From Leguminivora glycinivorella (taxonomy: Eukaryota > Arthropoda > Insecta > Lepidoptera > Tortricidae): a stretch of DNA of 64,000 bases. Where the stretch lies: assembly GCF_023078275.1 (NCBI RefSeq), contig NC_062971.1, forward strand, positions 1,674,001 to 1,738,000, in the 5' to 3' direction. Below the pieces are notes generated by a model. That model ran no database searches and was not told where the DNA came from. It worked only from the letters and a program-made list of their open reading frames with translations. Position numbers and translations under genes: made by a program. Positions within the stretch are counted from its first letter, which is position 1. Every line of letters starts with the position of its first letter. Below are positions 1 through 10,573 of the stretch, piece by piece.

Positions 1-138
1 TTTCAGCTTTCTAGTGCTTACGGTTACTGAGATTATCCGCGGACGGACGGACGGACGGACGGACGGACGGACGGACGGACGGACAGACAGACATGGCGAA
101 ACTATAAGGGTTCCTAGTTGACTACGGAACCCTAAAAA
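1..138 (+). repeat. 3' end of a microsatellite-associated interspersed repeat
   Basis: A (GGAC)n run at 42-82 is followed by gacagacagacatggcg and ends at ctacggaaccctaaaaa. The same tail occurs at 11190-11320 and, inverted, from 30199. The 138-575 stretch is intron of OATP-1 with a MITE half-copy at 375-425 and nothing else I recognise. Confidence 0.75.
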
Positions 139-374
139 CACGTGCTTGCCCCCTGTGACAAAACAAAATCGATAAAAGTCTAATTATTCATTATCTAAAA
201 TCCGCTTATCAAAAATTACCTAAGGTAAACACTTTTAACTACCTAAATGATTGGCTTTGACCCTGAATACCTTGATTTGAATTATTCAAACTTTTTAGTG
301 CGTTTTTACATTCGATAGGTACCTATTGGATAAGGATTTTAAAGGCAAATATCAAATATGGCGGCTTAAATTAT

Positions 375-425
375 GGTCGCTCCTACATCCGATATCGGAT
401 CGCATAATGTGAAAATGCACTTAAA
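375..425 (+). repeat. Half copy of the 'CGGATAATGTGAAAA' MITE family
   Basis: Reads catccgatatcggatcg...aatgtgaaaatgc; full copies are at 20774-20900 and 63284-63360. Confidence 0.55.
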
Positions 426-575
426 CGCGTTATTAGAAAAATACTTAAGTATGTGCCATTTTGGTAGGTAAAAGGGTAGGAGTACTTACTGCTGGTGATC
501 AATAAGGAGCTTTTCCATAACAGCCTCAACATGAAATTAATCTCATGGTTTCTTCTTTCTAACCTCTGATTGCAG

Positions 576-3500
576 GTGGCCCGCAGCCGATCCTGAAGTT
601 ATGGCACCTTCTCAGCACATACGTTTTGACGATACCGTTCTTCGGTCTATTACTTCAGGGCACCCTGCTGATCCTAGTGCTTCTGGACACCAACATCACG
701 CTGCTTCTCAAGAGAGAAGCTGCCTTGGGCCATGTACCCGAGACCACTCATGGTAAGAAACACAGATTTATAACCCACGATTATTAATTAAAAGTAATCT
801 CCGACGTTTCGAGGCCTGCGTTGTCCTTTAACTTATTTCATAAACTTCACACAAAGTTCACAGTATTGCACCATAGCACTTAACCCTTGTGGCGGCGGTC
901 GCCAACTTACTAAGTACGTGCATTCTGCTTCGTTGGATCCTTTTTATTTAAATATTCAATTTTCCACCCTTCCTTTATATAAGTATTTTAAGTCTTAATT
1001 CCCTCAACAACGTTTATGTAATGATAAATTGATGATATTCAATATGACGTGAAAGCAAATGTCAGTTATTCTGCTTGTCAAAGGCGAACGAAAAGGCAAA
1101 ATAAAAATAAGTTCGAATAGATGGAGTCTGTCACAACAGAAAAATATTAAATTAAACTACCTAAATTATTTCTGTATGGATTTTCAGACTGGGTGACCAT
1201 CGGATCTGGCTTAGTGGAGTTTGGTCTGGGCGCGTTCATCGCGTGGTGTGGCCAGGCCAGGAAGAACTTTGCGCTGTCTTTCTGGCTAACAGTGACCGCT
1301 GCCGCCGGCCTGATTGTACTCGCCTTCCCTTTTGAAAATACTGTTGATTCCACAGTGGGTAAGCCATATATTTTATTGAGCAAACCTGACTGTAGTGTTT
1401 GAGTCATTGAGTTATATGTTATGATGTTTGTCTCGGGTTCACGGGTGGTGGAGTGACCATCACGTGAGAGCCGTTGGTGAGACCGAACATGTCAATTCCA
1501 TGGAAGTAGGATAAGCGTAAGCGAAATGATAGGTCTGTGGTCAATTCTAGCTACTGGTGACAATGGTGACGTAACGAGTCATTTACTTGTGTGTTTACCG
1601 TGTATGTGTTCCCAGCATAGAGGTGTGTGTAATCTGCGAGTTATTTGTAGTGTCATGTCAATATCAGTACTGCTACTTGTCAATAGATGTCACGACGAAC
1701 AAAAAGTCTATTGCTCAACAATTTTTAGCTAATATTACAATAGTATTTGCTTTCAGTTAGTTCAACCTTATAATAAAGTATAAACGTTTTAATATTACAT
1801 TTTTTAATTTGTCGAGTAGCAATGATAAACGCTGGCGTGGTTGACGAGAATTAATACAAATAACTCGCAATTGTTGGAGTTACAACTCTTCCCTTACTTA
1901 TTCCTCTATGCTTACAGTCACTTACTTAATTATAGTTCAAAAAAAAGTACGTTTTAAGCAATGAAAGTGGCTCAGTTAATCACAATTGTTGGGTTTAAGT
2001 AGGAAGATAAATTTTCAATTCTTCAGCTTTTCTTTGCATCATGTGTAGGTACTTTATGTACCATACACTACCTACATGATACATTCGAGTTTATCTTCTT
2101 CTTCTTTACAGAGCTATGTGGCGGCGAAGAAATAACATCATACTACAAGAGCACAGAAACCGTCGAAGACGATCCCTGGATCCCTCGAGTCGCCATGCTG
2201 TGCCTGACTGCCGCGTTCTGTGTGCTCGCGCGTTTGAGTCTGTTCGCACATGGATTTGTCTATGTAGATGATCACGAGCCTGAGCATGGAGCGTACCATT
2301 ATGGTAAGTTACTATCTGTTTACCGATATTTCAAATCGGTACAATGTGGTTAACTAGGCTTGACAAAAGGCCGAGAAAGGATTGCATCTGGCCCGCCACC
2401 GGTCCTTTAAAATAGTGTGTGATGTAGCCAGCACTGTAGTTAAAATGCATTTTTGGTGTAAATCTGGCCTGCCTCTAAAATTCTTTTATATTATTTTGGC
2501 GCTTTTAAAAAAAGTTTGACCATCAATGATCTAAAACCCTCACTCAAGAACCAAAAATATTGTTCTAAGTATCATACTCTGTCAATATTTATTGTGTGTG
2601 CATTGATTATAATATAGGGTAGGTTATGATGGCATGTACATACATTACAATTGTTATAAGCATTATTTTAATAAAAGAGTGGAAGGGTCAGTTGGAAGTG
2701 GAAGACCTAGGCGAACTTTTCTTGTTCAAATCGGGGAAATATTTCAAAAAGGCGGGTCAGAAGTATTCGAAACCGACGAGCGTGTATGAGAAACGTTATG
2801 AAAGTTTGTGAAGCGAAAGTGGTCAGGATGCTAGTAAATGGAAATCCGTGATCTCTGCCTACCCCTCTGGGAAACAGGCATGATTGTATGTATGTATTTA
2901 TTTTAATAATCAGTGATGGTTTCCATGTTAGTTAATTTTTCAATAAGTTTTATGGCGCAGCCGGTAGGATCAACAAACTAGCTTCTAAAAAATAATTTAA
3001 ATGTTGAAAATGTACAGTTGTACACATTCACTGCCAGACAAAAAATTACCCGATTGTAATTTATATTATGACCGCCCACTTGTCGATAACCCGCCCAGCG
3101 GGTTCTGAGCAAAGCTCACAAATGCCCACCAGTTGGGTTCTTGGTTACGAAAGTTAATCAAATAACGTGTTTCCAGGAATACTGATCACGATCCGCCTGT
3201 CCCTGGGCCTGAACGGCGTGAACTGGCTGACCCCGGTTTCCACTAGGGATGAGTGGTGGCACGCCCACCTGTCACTATGCATGCTGACCATCATGTTTGC
3301 AATACTTTTTACTCTGTTCCCGAAACGCAAGATCCAGAATAAGGGTGTTGACAGCGAAATGATCAATAAAGGTGAGTCTGTTGTATTCCAAATGTGAGAA
3401 GAGAACTGTGGAAGTAAATAAAGTAGGAAATATTATAGTTAGCGGTAGAATTTGTTAGTTTGGTAGTACGTAGTAGGTTTACTGAAGTCAGTGCGTCTAT

Positions 3501-6500
3501 CCAGTGGGCTATTTGACCACAGTGACAATGACACTTGAAACTAACAATTCTATGACTATTTCTGGGTTGATAAGTAACATTGATGTGTTATAGTGCAGCT
3601 AGACCTACTTTAAATTTGCATGCTACTCCAAGCAGGATATGGTTGAACTATATTTTATTGTACATCTTTGTAAACCCATATTCAGCAAATAAAGAAATAC
3701 GAAATACGAAATTGTTACTCAGCGCCAATTTCCTTTTTGATTAGGCAATTGTCACTAGTGTGAAATAGGCCCCAGATAAGAATACTAATGGCTGATCATG
3801 GACACACAAGAGAGGATACGAAAGGACATGTGAATTAAAACAGTGTCTTTGTCGTTTGCGTCCCGTAGATCTTCATTGGAGACTGTTATCGTAGATGTTC
3901 GCTGGGCAGGACAGCAGGGCTGGACGGCTGGCTATCATTTGTCACCATGTTTGTTACGTTCTAACACGTATGTAAGTGAGAAAGTGATGCAAGATATGAC
4001 AAGTGACAAATCACGTCCATGATACGGCCACAGGATAACCCTCCAACACGCTGTTCTTTTTATAAGATGGGTCCGTTTATACTTGTGTGTTTCAGAATTC
4101 TTCTCAACACTATGTCGTGTGCTCCGCAATAAGATAGTGGTGGTGCAGAGCATCGCGCTTGCCTTCCTTTCTGCCGCTGTGTTCGGCTTCGTGCGATTTG
4201 ATGACGACATTGTCGAGGTCTGCTAATCATGTAAATCTCTAAATTATGAGACCTTTAAAAACATCCTTATGATGATTTAAGAATCACCTCTACATACCAG
4301 ATACCAGGGCCGAAAGTAGGGTAGAACAAGAGCGACGGCCGTTATAGGCGCCTAATTGTAAAGAGGTTCCAAGCGGCAAAGATTTAAGTGGCGCGGAGGC
4401 GCGATAGTCACGTAAACCAATGGACATAGATCGTATTGGTATTCAGGTATACTGGATATGGAGTATTCTGTCTTACCTTTGGACTTAAGTTAGTTTAAGA
4501 AAGCTAAAGTAAGTAAATCAATATGTTTCAGGCTCAATTCCACATTGAGACCAAACGACAGGACCCGCGCGCTTCAAGACAAGTCACCAATATTTTCCGA
4601 ACTTTGGTCATCGTCTTCTTTGTCATGGTAAGTGCATCAATATAAAACATTATAAGTAGTTACTTTATAATGTGCTGAATAACTGCTTTTTCATCACATT
4701 AATAAACATATCTATGATTTATAGAGTCAGCAGTGCAAGGGATTTTCAATTTTTTCCACATACTTAGTCACAATTTCACACTTAGACCCTAACTCCCTCC
4801 ACATGTCTACACACTCTTACACTAAAGGAGAATTGAGGAAGAGACGTTCTGGAACCAAAGAATAGGTCTTCCAGTTCGCTTGAGATAATAATTAGGTAAA
4901 ATAAAATAATAAAATTTAGAGCGTGTCTACGTTTCCAGATATTCCGCACCCGTTTCTCCGGCCGACGGAGCGACGGCGTGAAGGCAACCACATCGGCGCG
5001 CGTCGGTGGTATCGTGGCTATAGCCACCGCTGTTCCCTTGGTGGTTATTAGCCTTCTGAGCTGCAACATTGGGGACATAGCTGGCAGCAATGCGGAGTAT
5101 GGACTGCCAGTGTGCAGTATGCAATGTGGGTAAGGGAAATCCAAAATGTTTCAACCTTGGACAAGTTCAATGGGAGCTAGTATTCGTTGTCTATTGTGGC
5201 TATCGCCACCGCTGTCCCCTTGGGTTATCAGCTTTCTGAGCTGCAACATTGGGGACATAGCTGGCAGCAATGCGGAGTACGGACTGCCAGTGTGCAGTAT
5301 GCAATGCGGGTAAGAAAAATCTAAGGTTGTAATTCAACCTTGGACATGTTCTATGAGAACTAGTCTAGTACGTTTGGAGACAGGGACTGCTGTGCCCTTG
5401 GTGGTCATAAGCTTTCTAGGCTAATGCGAAGTAACCAAGATACACTTTCTAATTTACAACATGCAATTTAAGTGAGGGATGCCTCAGTTTCGTTTTCTTT
5501 CAACCCCTTATTTGCCAAGGTGGCATATGAACGAGTAGTTTCTATGTGCTCTGCCATTTCTTTATGGGATACAGGCGTGACTGTATGTATGTATGTATGT
5601 AATTTAAGGGTAACAGAAGTCGAAGCCGAAGAAGTTCATATGCTCAAGAATGCCCTGACTCAGGAATATCTTAACAATATTTTTATTTCGCAGGTGTTCA
5701 GCTGACAGTTACGGCTTCAGCCCCGTTTGCACGATCAACACCACCACCACTTACTTCTCGCCCTGCCTCGCAGGCTGCCAACAGGTTGAGGATCTCAACG
5801 GGTTCCTGTAAGTTTCCAGACCACGTGACCCCCCCCCCCCCCCTCTGGGGACTGTGCCTTTACCACGTGACCCCCTCCCCCTAGGTACGAAGTTGGATCC
5901 GCGCTCAATCTTTCCATTTGCTGGCTTATAAAAGGTGAGTCACTTGGCCTAGGTATCCAAGACGACAACAGTAAATCGGCAAATACCAGACTAAAAGTTA
6001 CAATATAGAAAAGATGAGATTCTACGAAAAGTCACCTGACTATTTCATCTTTAATTTGGTCCCCATCATCCCCATGAGTGCGACAAGCGATGCGTCCATA
6101 GGGTGCAATTGTTTGTTACAATCCTGAAACAAAATCTCTGGCCTTCAGCATCAAAGAAATACTCTGTATTTGCATGAACATATTTACATAATTATATGAA
6201 AACTAAGACTATACTTAACGGCCCGGCCACGACATTGGTCTAAGCGCGAAGCGGTGAGCGGAAGCTATGAAAAGTCCCATCGCTGTGTCTCGCTCCAATG
6301 TATGACTTGTGGCTGGGCCGTAAAAGCTAGCTAGCTGTCTAAAATAGGCCCTTGAGTCATTGTACTGTAAAAGGTTTCACATACGGAATGAAACCTTTTA
6401 CAGCATTTTGATGTTTGCTGACTGGCAGTCCCTGATTTGAATTGAGAATAATAGATAAAACGTCAAGGAGAACGAACACTTGACGGGGGCATTCAGATAG

Positions 6501-8664
6501 AAGCAGCGATTGAGAGTGAACGCTTGTTATTTAGCTCCTAAAAATATAAAAAGATATTGAATCAAAGTGTGGTTTAAATGTATGGATGCCCTTCACCTAT
6601 AGGCCGTCTCTCTTACAGTACCAAGGATACTGGCGACATCTAGTTATAACAAGTGACGCGTCTATCAGGTGTGATTGCGCCATAAACAAAAAATGATCTT
6701 CTTTGCAGTTTGTTCTCGGAGTGTTTATGCGGCGGTGTCGCGCTGCTCGCGGGGCCTGCTCTCTGGCCGACTGCGCCCTCGTCTTCAAGTATACCAGCTG
6801 CTTTTCGCGCTGGTGCTGTCTATGGCAGGTGGGAACCTTAACTTTGTCTCGCCATTCATATTGGTTACCTCCCACGTCACATAATCAAGATAAGCATCCA
6901 GCATAAAATGGCATTAAGTAGTTGATCCTCTCCAGAAATGAAGGGTTGGGCGACAAGGAGATATATTTTGTGACTGTGGCGTCCCTCAAACCACAGTACA
7001 CATGAGAGAGTGTCCCCGATGCTCAACAACGTGTACTGAAGAAGATCCTAAAGGCTCCTCGAGGACTTGAAGTGGCAAAGCAATTTACACGAAGAAGAAG
7101 CTAAGCATGCACCATCCAAGCTGCTTGAAGAGCGTTGAAGGAGATTACGGATTTAAGCAAAAGGAAAAAGATATTATTAGCTTTCGCTTTTCTATTTTTT
7201 GAAATCGCATGTAATCTCAATTCATTTTTATAGCGATGATCTTATCTTACATACTTATGTGAAATGAAATGAAATAAAATTTATTCGAAACAACACGTTA
7301 CATCTTGGCAGTTGCATAAGTGGTAAATGTACAGATTGTTGTTCCAAAAAGGATGCCACTCAGCATGTGTCGGAGCACATAGTGCCACGACGCTGATTTT
7401 CAGTGGACCCTTTAGACTTATATGATATGAAATAAAAATAACATATTAAAGTATGATTTCACAGCACCAGACAGAAAAGACATTAATTTAAAAATATAGA
7501 CTGGCATGAGACAAAATTAGAATATTGAAATATTATTACACAGGTAAACTGGGGTGTGGGAAGAGAGATAAATGAGTCACAATCAAAACTTTAAATCATA
7601 AATGAACAAATAGACACAGACGACTAGGAGTGAGAAGCTTGAAGAGTGAGCAGATGACGTTTTAACTTATTTTTAAATGAGATAAGTGACGGAGCGTTTC
7701 TTACTGGCGGAGGAATATTATTCCAGCATTTTGTGGCAGCATACCGGAAGCTGCCACGAAAGCTAGCCGAATTGTGACGGGGATAGATTAGGCGGGTGGC
7801 ATTTCTCTCTTGCATTTGAGAAAATGAAAGTTTGTCAAAAAGATAAGAAGGTTTTGACATACATGTATTGTATAGACTTCGTTTATATTAGAGTCAGTTC
7901 ACAGTTGTACTTTGATTCTAACATATGTTACATTGCAGGAGCCGCCCTCCTAATGCAGGGCATGGTAATCGTGCGCTCCGTGCTGACTGTCGACAAAGCC
8001 GTGGCCCTGGGGACTTCGTTCGCGGTCACGGCTCTCCTCTCCCACATTCCTGGATACTTGCTTTACATGCTGATCAGCCGTGAGTACCGATGTTACCAGT
8101 TCCTTTTTATAGATAGAAGCAACAGCTACGCTTAGTGCGCCTAGAATGAGCTATTAAGCTGTAGGTAATAAATCTGCAATCGAAAGGAAGCGACTGAAAT
8201 TTCCTGGACTTTCGACGGACGTCTACAGCAGTGTTGAAACCGCGCAGGAGTAGGTCTCTTACGCAATATGGCGTCATAATTAAATTTTAAAATCGAAAAC
8301 TTTGCAGGCAAGCATGGTCGCGCGATAAATGATAAAACGTCAAGCCGTCTTTTCGGCACTATTTGTAAGTGCGATAGGGACGGCCGGATGATTTATCATT
8401 TATCGCGCGACCATGCCTGCATACCTGCTGCAGTTTATTAAATGTCTGACAAAAATATAAACACCAAAAAGGATGCCTTCTTTTCCCACGACTAATTCAA
8501 CAACTTTTTAATTTTCAGACTTAAGCTGCGCATACACAGCCAACGGGGGCTGCCTGTTCCACTACCCGTCGCTCTGGTCCATGGCTTTGCTGAGCGCGGG
8601 CTTCGCTGCCGTCTCGGGAGCGCTCAGTTTAGTATCAAGTCGACTAGCTAGATCAATATCATAG
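576..8664 (+). CDS. OATP/SLCO-family organic anion transporter 1 (3' eleven exons; 5' end outside window)
   Basis: Likely a plasma-membrane uniporter/exchanger for amphipathic organic anions. Exons joined by GT-AG sites and phase: 576-752, 1188-1358, 2112-2303, 3177-3371, 4096-4217, 4532-4627, 4939-5129, 5694-5807, 6709-6828, 7939-8079, 8519-8664, stop TAG at 8662-8664. About 555 residues are visible, with roughly twelve hydrophobic segments. The family marker is the Kazal-like loop in exons 7-9: cysteines in SMQCGCSADSYGFSPVC, then TYFSPCLAGC. The segment DEWWHAHLSL before a TM segment and the following LFPKR resemble the family's TM6 region. The first visible exon starts in mid-codon, so at least one short N-terminal exon is upstream of base 576. 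All junction phases agree except exon 9, which is 120 nt where the neighbours need 2 modulo 3. The N-terminal half is divergent, so no subfamily is assigned. Confidence 0.85.
2680..2900 (+). repeat. Degenerate transposon tail in OATP-1 intron
   Basis: Reads as remnant coding sequence ending VYEKRYESL, then SKWKSVISAYPSGKQA and a tgtatgtatgta tract. A second short copy of the end (gggatacaggcgtgactgta) is at 5566-5600. This pattern is typical of dispersed lepidopteran retroelement tails; the class is not certain. Confidence 0.5.
4939..5129 (+). CDS. OATP-1 exon 7 (TM segment and start of Kazal-like loop)
   Basis: Acceptor TTTCCAG at 4932-4938, donor GTAAGG at 5130. Translates to a basic loop (SGRRSDGVKA), a hydrophobic segment (IVAIATAVPLVVISLL) and the first loop cysteines ending CSMQCG. 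It ends in phase 2 and joins the Kazal exon as G|CSADSYGF. The exon body is followed by decayed tandem copies (see 5190-5430). Confidence 0.85.
5190..5430 (+). pseudogene. Two decaying tandem copies of the 3' part of OATP-1 exon 7
   Basis: 5196-5311 repeats the exon from gtggctat to the donor GGGTAAG with about 95% identity but lacks two bases in the cccttggtggtt region, which breaks frame. It also carries about 60 bp of downstream intron (caaccttggaca). A third copy starts near 5370 and is lost after about 50 bp (gctaatgcgaagta). The unit is about 180 bp: exon 3' part, donor, then intron. Confidence 0.8.
5694..5807 (+). CDS. OATP-1 exon 8 (Kazal-like core)
   Basis: Encodes CSADSYGFSPVC, then TYFSPCLAGC, the core of the extracellular Kazal-type loop between TM9 and TM10 of OATPs. 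It is 114 nt, exactly the length and phase of the paralogous exon 53909-54022 on the other strand. It abuts a C-tract/CACGTG repeat that begins about 12 bp after the donor. Confidence 0.9.
5819..5905 (+). repeat. C-tract/CACGTG repeat, copy 1
   Basis: Two cacgtgacc motifs flank long C runs and it ends ttggatccgcgct. Longer copies are at 44611-44758 and 53672-53815. It lies just after the donor of the OATP-1 Kazal exon. Confidence 0.6.
6218..6325. repeat. Palindromic MITE in OATP-1 intron
   Basis: Imperfect inverted ends cggcccggccacga / tgtggctgggccg about 105 bp apart. A separate small perfect-arm hairpin (ctgtaaaaggtttca / tgaaaccttttacag) lies at 6365-6401. Confidence 0.5.
6709..6828 (+). 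CDS. OATP-1 exon 9, frame-disrupted
   Basis: Clear acceptor (TTTGCAG) and donor (G|GTGGGA). Length is 120 nt, but flanking phases require 2 modulo 3; the paralogous exon is 125 nt. Family-like residues fall in three successive frames: SECLCGG at the start, then ARGACSLADC, then YQLLFALVLSMAG, which joins exon 10 correctly. Two frame changes inside one exon fit two single-base deletions, either sequencing or assembly errors in a GC-rich stretch or real damage. As written, the protein would be truncated or scrambled after the Kazal loop. Confidence 0.7.
6930..7130 (+). repeat. Degenerate LINE coding fragment
   Basis: Reads roughly CGVPQTTVHMRECPRCST, then TCTEEDPK, like the cysteine-rich C-terminus of some non-LTR reverse transcriptase ORFs. 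It has no open frame around it. Confidence 0.4.
7257..7860 (-). mobile_element. 5'-truncated CR1/Jockey-type LINE 3' end
   Basis: The minus-strand frame 7860-7624 gives FRYAATKCWNNIPPPVRNAP, then SLISFKNKLKRHLL, the standard C-terminus of this LINE class. A ttcgaataaattttatttca-type tail follows toward 7257. It lies in OATP-1 intron 9, antisense to the gene. Confidence 0.7.
7939..8079 (+). CDS. OATP-1 exon 10 (TM10-TM11)
   Basis: Encodes AALLMQGMVIVRSVLTVDKA, a VALG motif and a hydrophobic helix ending YLLYMLIS. OATPs have a closely similar stretch after the Kazal loop (a charged turn, D-K, then ALG). It is 141 nt, the same as the paralogous exon 51544-51684 and in the same phases. Confidence 0.88.
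8304..8420. repeat. Palindromic MITE
   Basis: Inverted ends built on gcatggtcgcgcgataaatg / catttatcgcgcgaccatgc, about 117 bp long, in the last intron of OATP-1. Confidence 0.65.
8519..8664 (+). CDS. OATP-1 exon 11 (last coding exon, TM12)
   Basis: Acceptor ATTTTCAG at 8511-8518. The reading frame gives LSCAYTANGGCLFHYPSLWS, a final hydrophobic segment (MALLSAGFAAVSGALSLVSS) and RLARSIS before TAG. The C-terminus is short. Seven further copies of this exon follow directly to 9475. A candidate poly(A) signal AATAAA lies at 10066-10071, beyond the array. Confidence 0.85.
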
Positions 8665-8674
8665 CATTTGTAGA

Positions 8675-9475
8675 CAAGCTGTGTATACACAGCCAGGGGG
8701 GGCTACCTGTTCCACTACCCATGCCTCTGGTCAATGGCTCTGCTAAGTCTGGTGTCTAGTCGACTAGCCAGATCAATATCATAGCATTTGTAGAAAAGCT
8801 GTTATACACACACAGCCAACGGGGGCTGCCTGTTTCACTATCCATTCCTCTGGTCAATGGCTCTGCTGAGTCTAGTGTCAAGTCGTCTAACTAGATCAAT
8901 ATCATAGCATTTTTAGACAAGCTGTGTATACACAGCCAACGGGGACTGCCTGGTCCACTACACATCCCTCTGGTCAATGGTTCTGCTGAGTCTAGTGTCG
9001 AGTCGACTAGCCAGATCAATATCGTAGCATTTGTTGACAACCTGTGCATACACAGCCAACGGGGACTGCCTGGTCCACTACACATCCCTCTGGTCAATGG
9101 CTCTGCTGAGTCTAGTGTCAAGTCGTCTAACTAGATCAATATCATAGCATTTTTAGACAAGCTGTGTATACACAGCCAGTCCACTCACATATCGCTAGTC
9201 ATTTCGTTGACAACCTGTGCATACACAGCCAACGGGGACTGCCTGGTCCACTACACATCCCTCTGGTCAATGGCTCTGCTGAGTCTAGTGTCGAGTCGAC
9301 TAGCCAGATCAATATCATAGGTTTTGTTGACAAGCTGCGCATACACAGCCAACGGGGGGTGCCTGTTTCACTACCCGTCGCTCTGCTCCATAGCTCTGCT
9401 GAGCGCGGGCTTCGCTGCCGTCTCAGGAGCGATGAGTTTAGTGTCAAGTTGACTAGCCAGATCAATATCTTAGCA
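8675..9475 (+). repeat. Tandem array of seven extra copies of the OATP-1 last exon
   Basis: Direct copies start near 8675, 8795, 8917, 9037, 9157 (truncated), 9211 and 9331. The standard unit is 120 bp and runs acacagccaacggggg...agatcaatatcatagcattt. The short units share one deletion of 33 nt relative to the real exon (the part encoding SAGFAAVSGAL). The final copy (9331-9475) keeps that stretch and is open in the exon frame to a TGA. None keeps the ttttcag acceptor of the real exon. Confidence 0.85.
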
Positions 9476-9606
9476 GGGGGGTTACTATGACGTACTAAAG
9501 ACGTTGTTTAGGTTGAGAGAAAGGGACACAGCTATAGCAGTTACATAGCTCCGTCCCTCTCTCTCAACCTAAACTGAACGGCTTTAGCACGTCATGGTAA
9601 CCCCCC
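9475..9606. repeat. Palindromic MITE with arms of about 55 bp
   Basis: Arms ggggggttactatgacgt / acgtcatggtaacccccc, with inner ttaggttgagagaaagg / ccctctctctcaacctaa. It sits at the end of the exon array. Confidence 0.7.
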
Positions 9607-9661
9607 AGGAACCAAACTTATTTTTAGAAATTAATTAAGAAGTGGAAATATCGACTGTTCG

Positions 9662-9725
9662 AACCAGAATAGAAGTCACGACTAGCCCATCGCCCTGTCA
9701 ACTGAGCTACAGAGACTTCTTGCAA
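9662..9725 (-). other. tRNA-like sequence (retroelement remnant, not a gene)
   Basis: Minus strand contains gtagctcagttgacagggcg and ends ctggttcgaacag, like A and B boxes, but the body does not fold as a full cloverleaf. Similar tRNA-like pieces are at 13125-13205, 19566-19640, 21950-22010 and 31968-32035. Confidence 0.35.
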
Positions 9726-10065
9726 TAAAAGCTTATATTTCCACCTTCTCATATAAAAAATAATTCTTTCTCATTCTCACTTGATACGTGAAAAATTTTA
9801 AGGTCAGGGCCGTCAAGTTGCTGTGCAGTTATGTTAGGTGGGTGTGTGTCATTTACTTTGTTGTCCCTAACTAACAATTAACTTACTTACTTACTCAGAC
9901 AAGATAAATATGCCTAATTTAACTAGAAGTCTTATATCTTGAAACTCGTGTTTTTATTTTTATACGGTACCTATTACGACAATTATAAAAGTGAGTGACC
10001 ATTATATATAAAAGACTCAGGAAAATTTGTAATTGTTAGTGACCTAATACTTATAAGAATTTGTA

Positions 10066-10071
10066 AATAAA
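10066..10071 (+). promoter_or_regulatory. Candidate poly(A) signal AATAAA for OATP-1
   Basis: AATAAA in an AT-rich stretch about 1.4 kb after the OATP-1 stop and past the exon array. Placement is by position only. Confidence 0.25.
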
Positions 10072-10573
10072 CGTTTATATTATACTTTTTTTAATATTGA
10101 GTTTTCTTCAAAAATACTTATTCCACGTTGTGCCACAAACAATGTCGTTATAATGACACTCAATCTCTAGTAGTTCCTAACTATGTTTGTGATAAAAATT
10201 ACGGTAAAAAGTATGTATACGCATTTTCTTAAAAATATTATGGTTCAAAAGATAGAAGAAATATTTGAAAAAAAAAAAACATATTTTTTTCAACAGTTTT
10301 ACTACAACAATCTCAAACTATCAATGACACATCAAATACAACTCTAAACTACAGTACAAAAATAAAATAACATAATAACATTGCTGGCCCGTTCCACAAG
10401 CCATTCCAGCCGTTCCATAAATACAGCATTTGTTTAAAACTATTGTGATAAAAAACTTAAAAATAAACTTGTTAAAAAACGTGAAAAAGTATTTTTGGCG
10501 ATGAACAGTATCTATAATACATATGGACAGATATTATGCAAGCTTAAGATATAATGCGATTTTATCGACTAAA

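Noticed and set aside
42..82. (GGAC)n as a telomere- or centromere-type repeat
   Set aside because: It is the internal microsatellite of a dispersed repeat that recurs at 11226 and 30230.
3100..3160. ccgcccagcgggttctgagc as a regulatory palindrome
   Set aside because: Short intronic GC patch without a partner copy; nothing to support a function.
4782..5154. Overlapping minus-strand frames of 120 and 75 codons over OATP-1 exon 7
   Set aside because: They are the reverse complement of a GC-rich exon with confirmed splice sites and phase; no protein features of their own.
5190..5311. Second exon-7 copy as a mutually exclusive exon
   Set aside because: It has lost two bases in the coding frame and lacks the exon's 5' part and acceptor.
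9331..9475. Final array copy as an alternative last exon
   Set aside because: It is open in the right frame, but the parental TTTTCAG acceptor is replaced by TTGACAAG, and using that AG gives the wrong phase.
9164..9490. Plus-strand frame of 108 codons, and minus-strand partners at 8891-9465
   Set aside because: They run through several units of the exon array in a frame other than the OATP frame; openness comes from the 120-bp period (a multiple of 3), not from selection.
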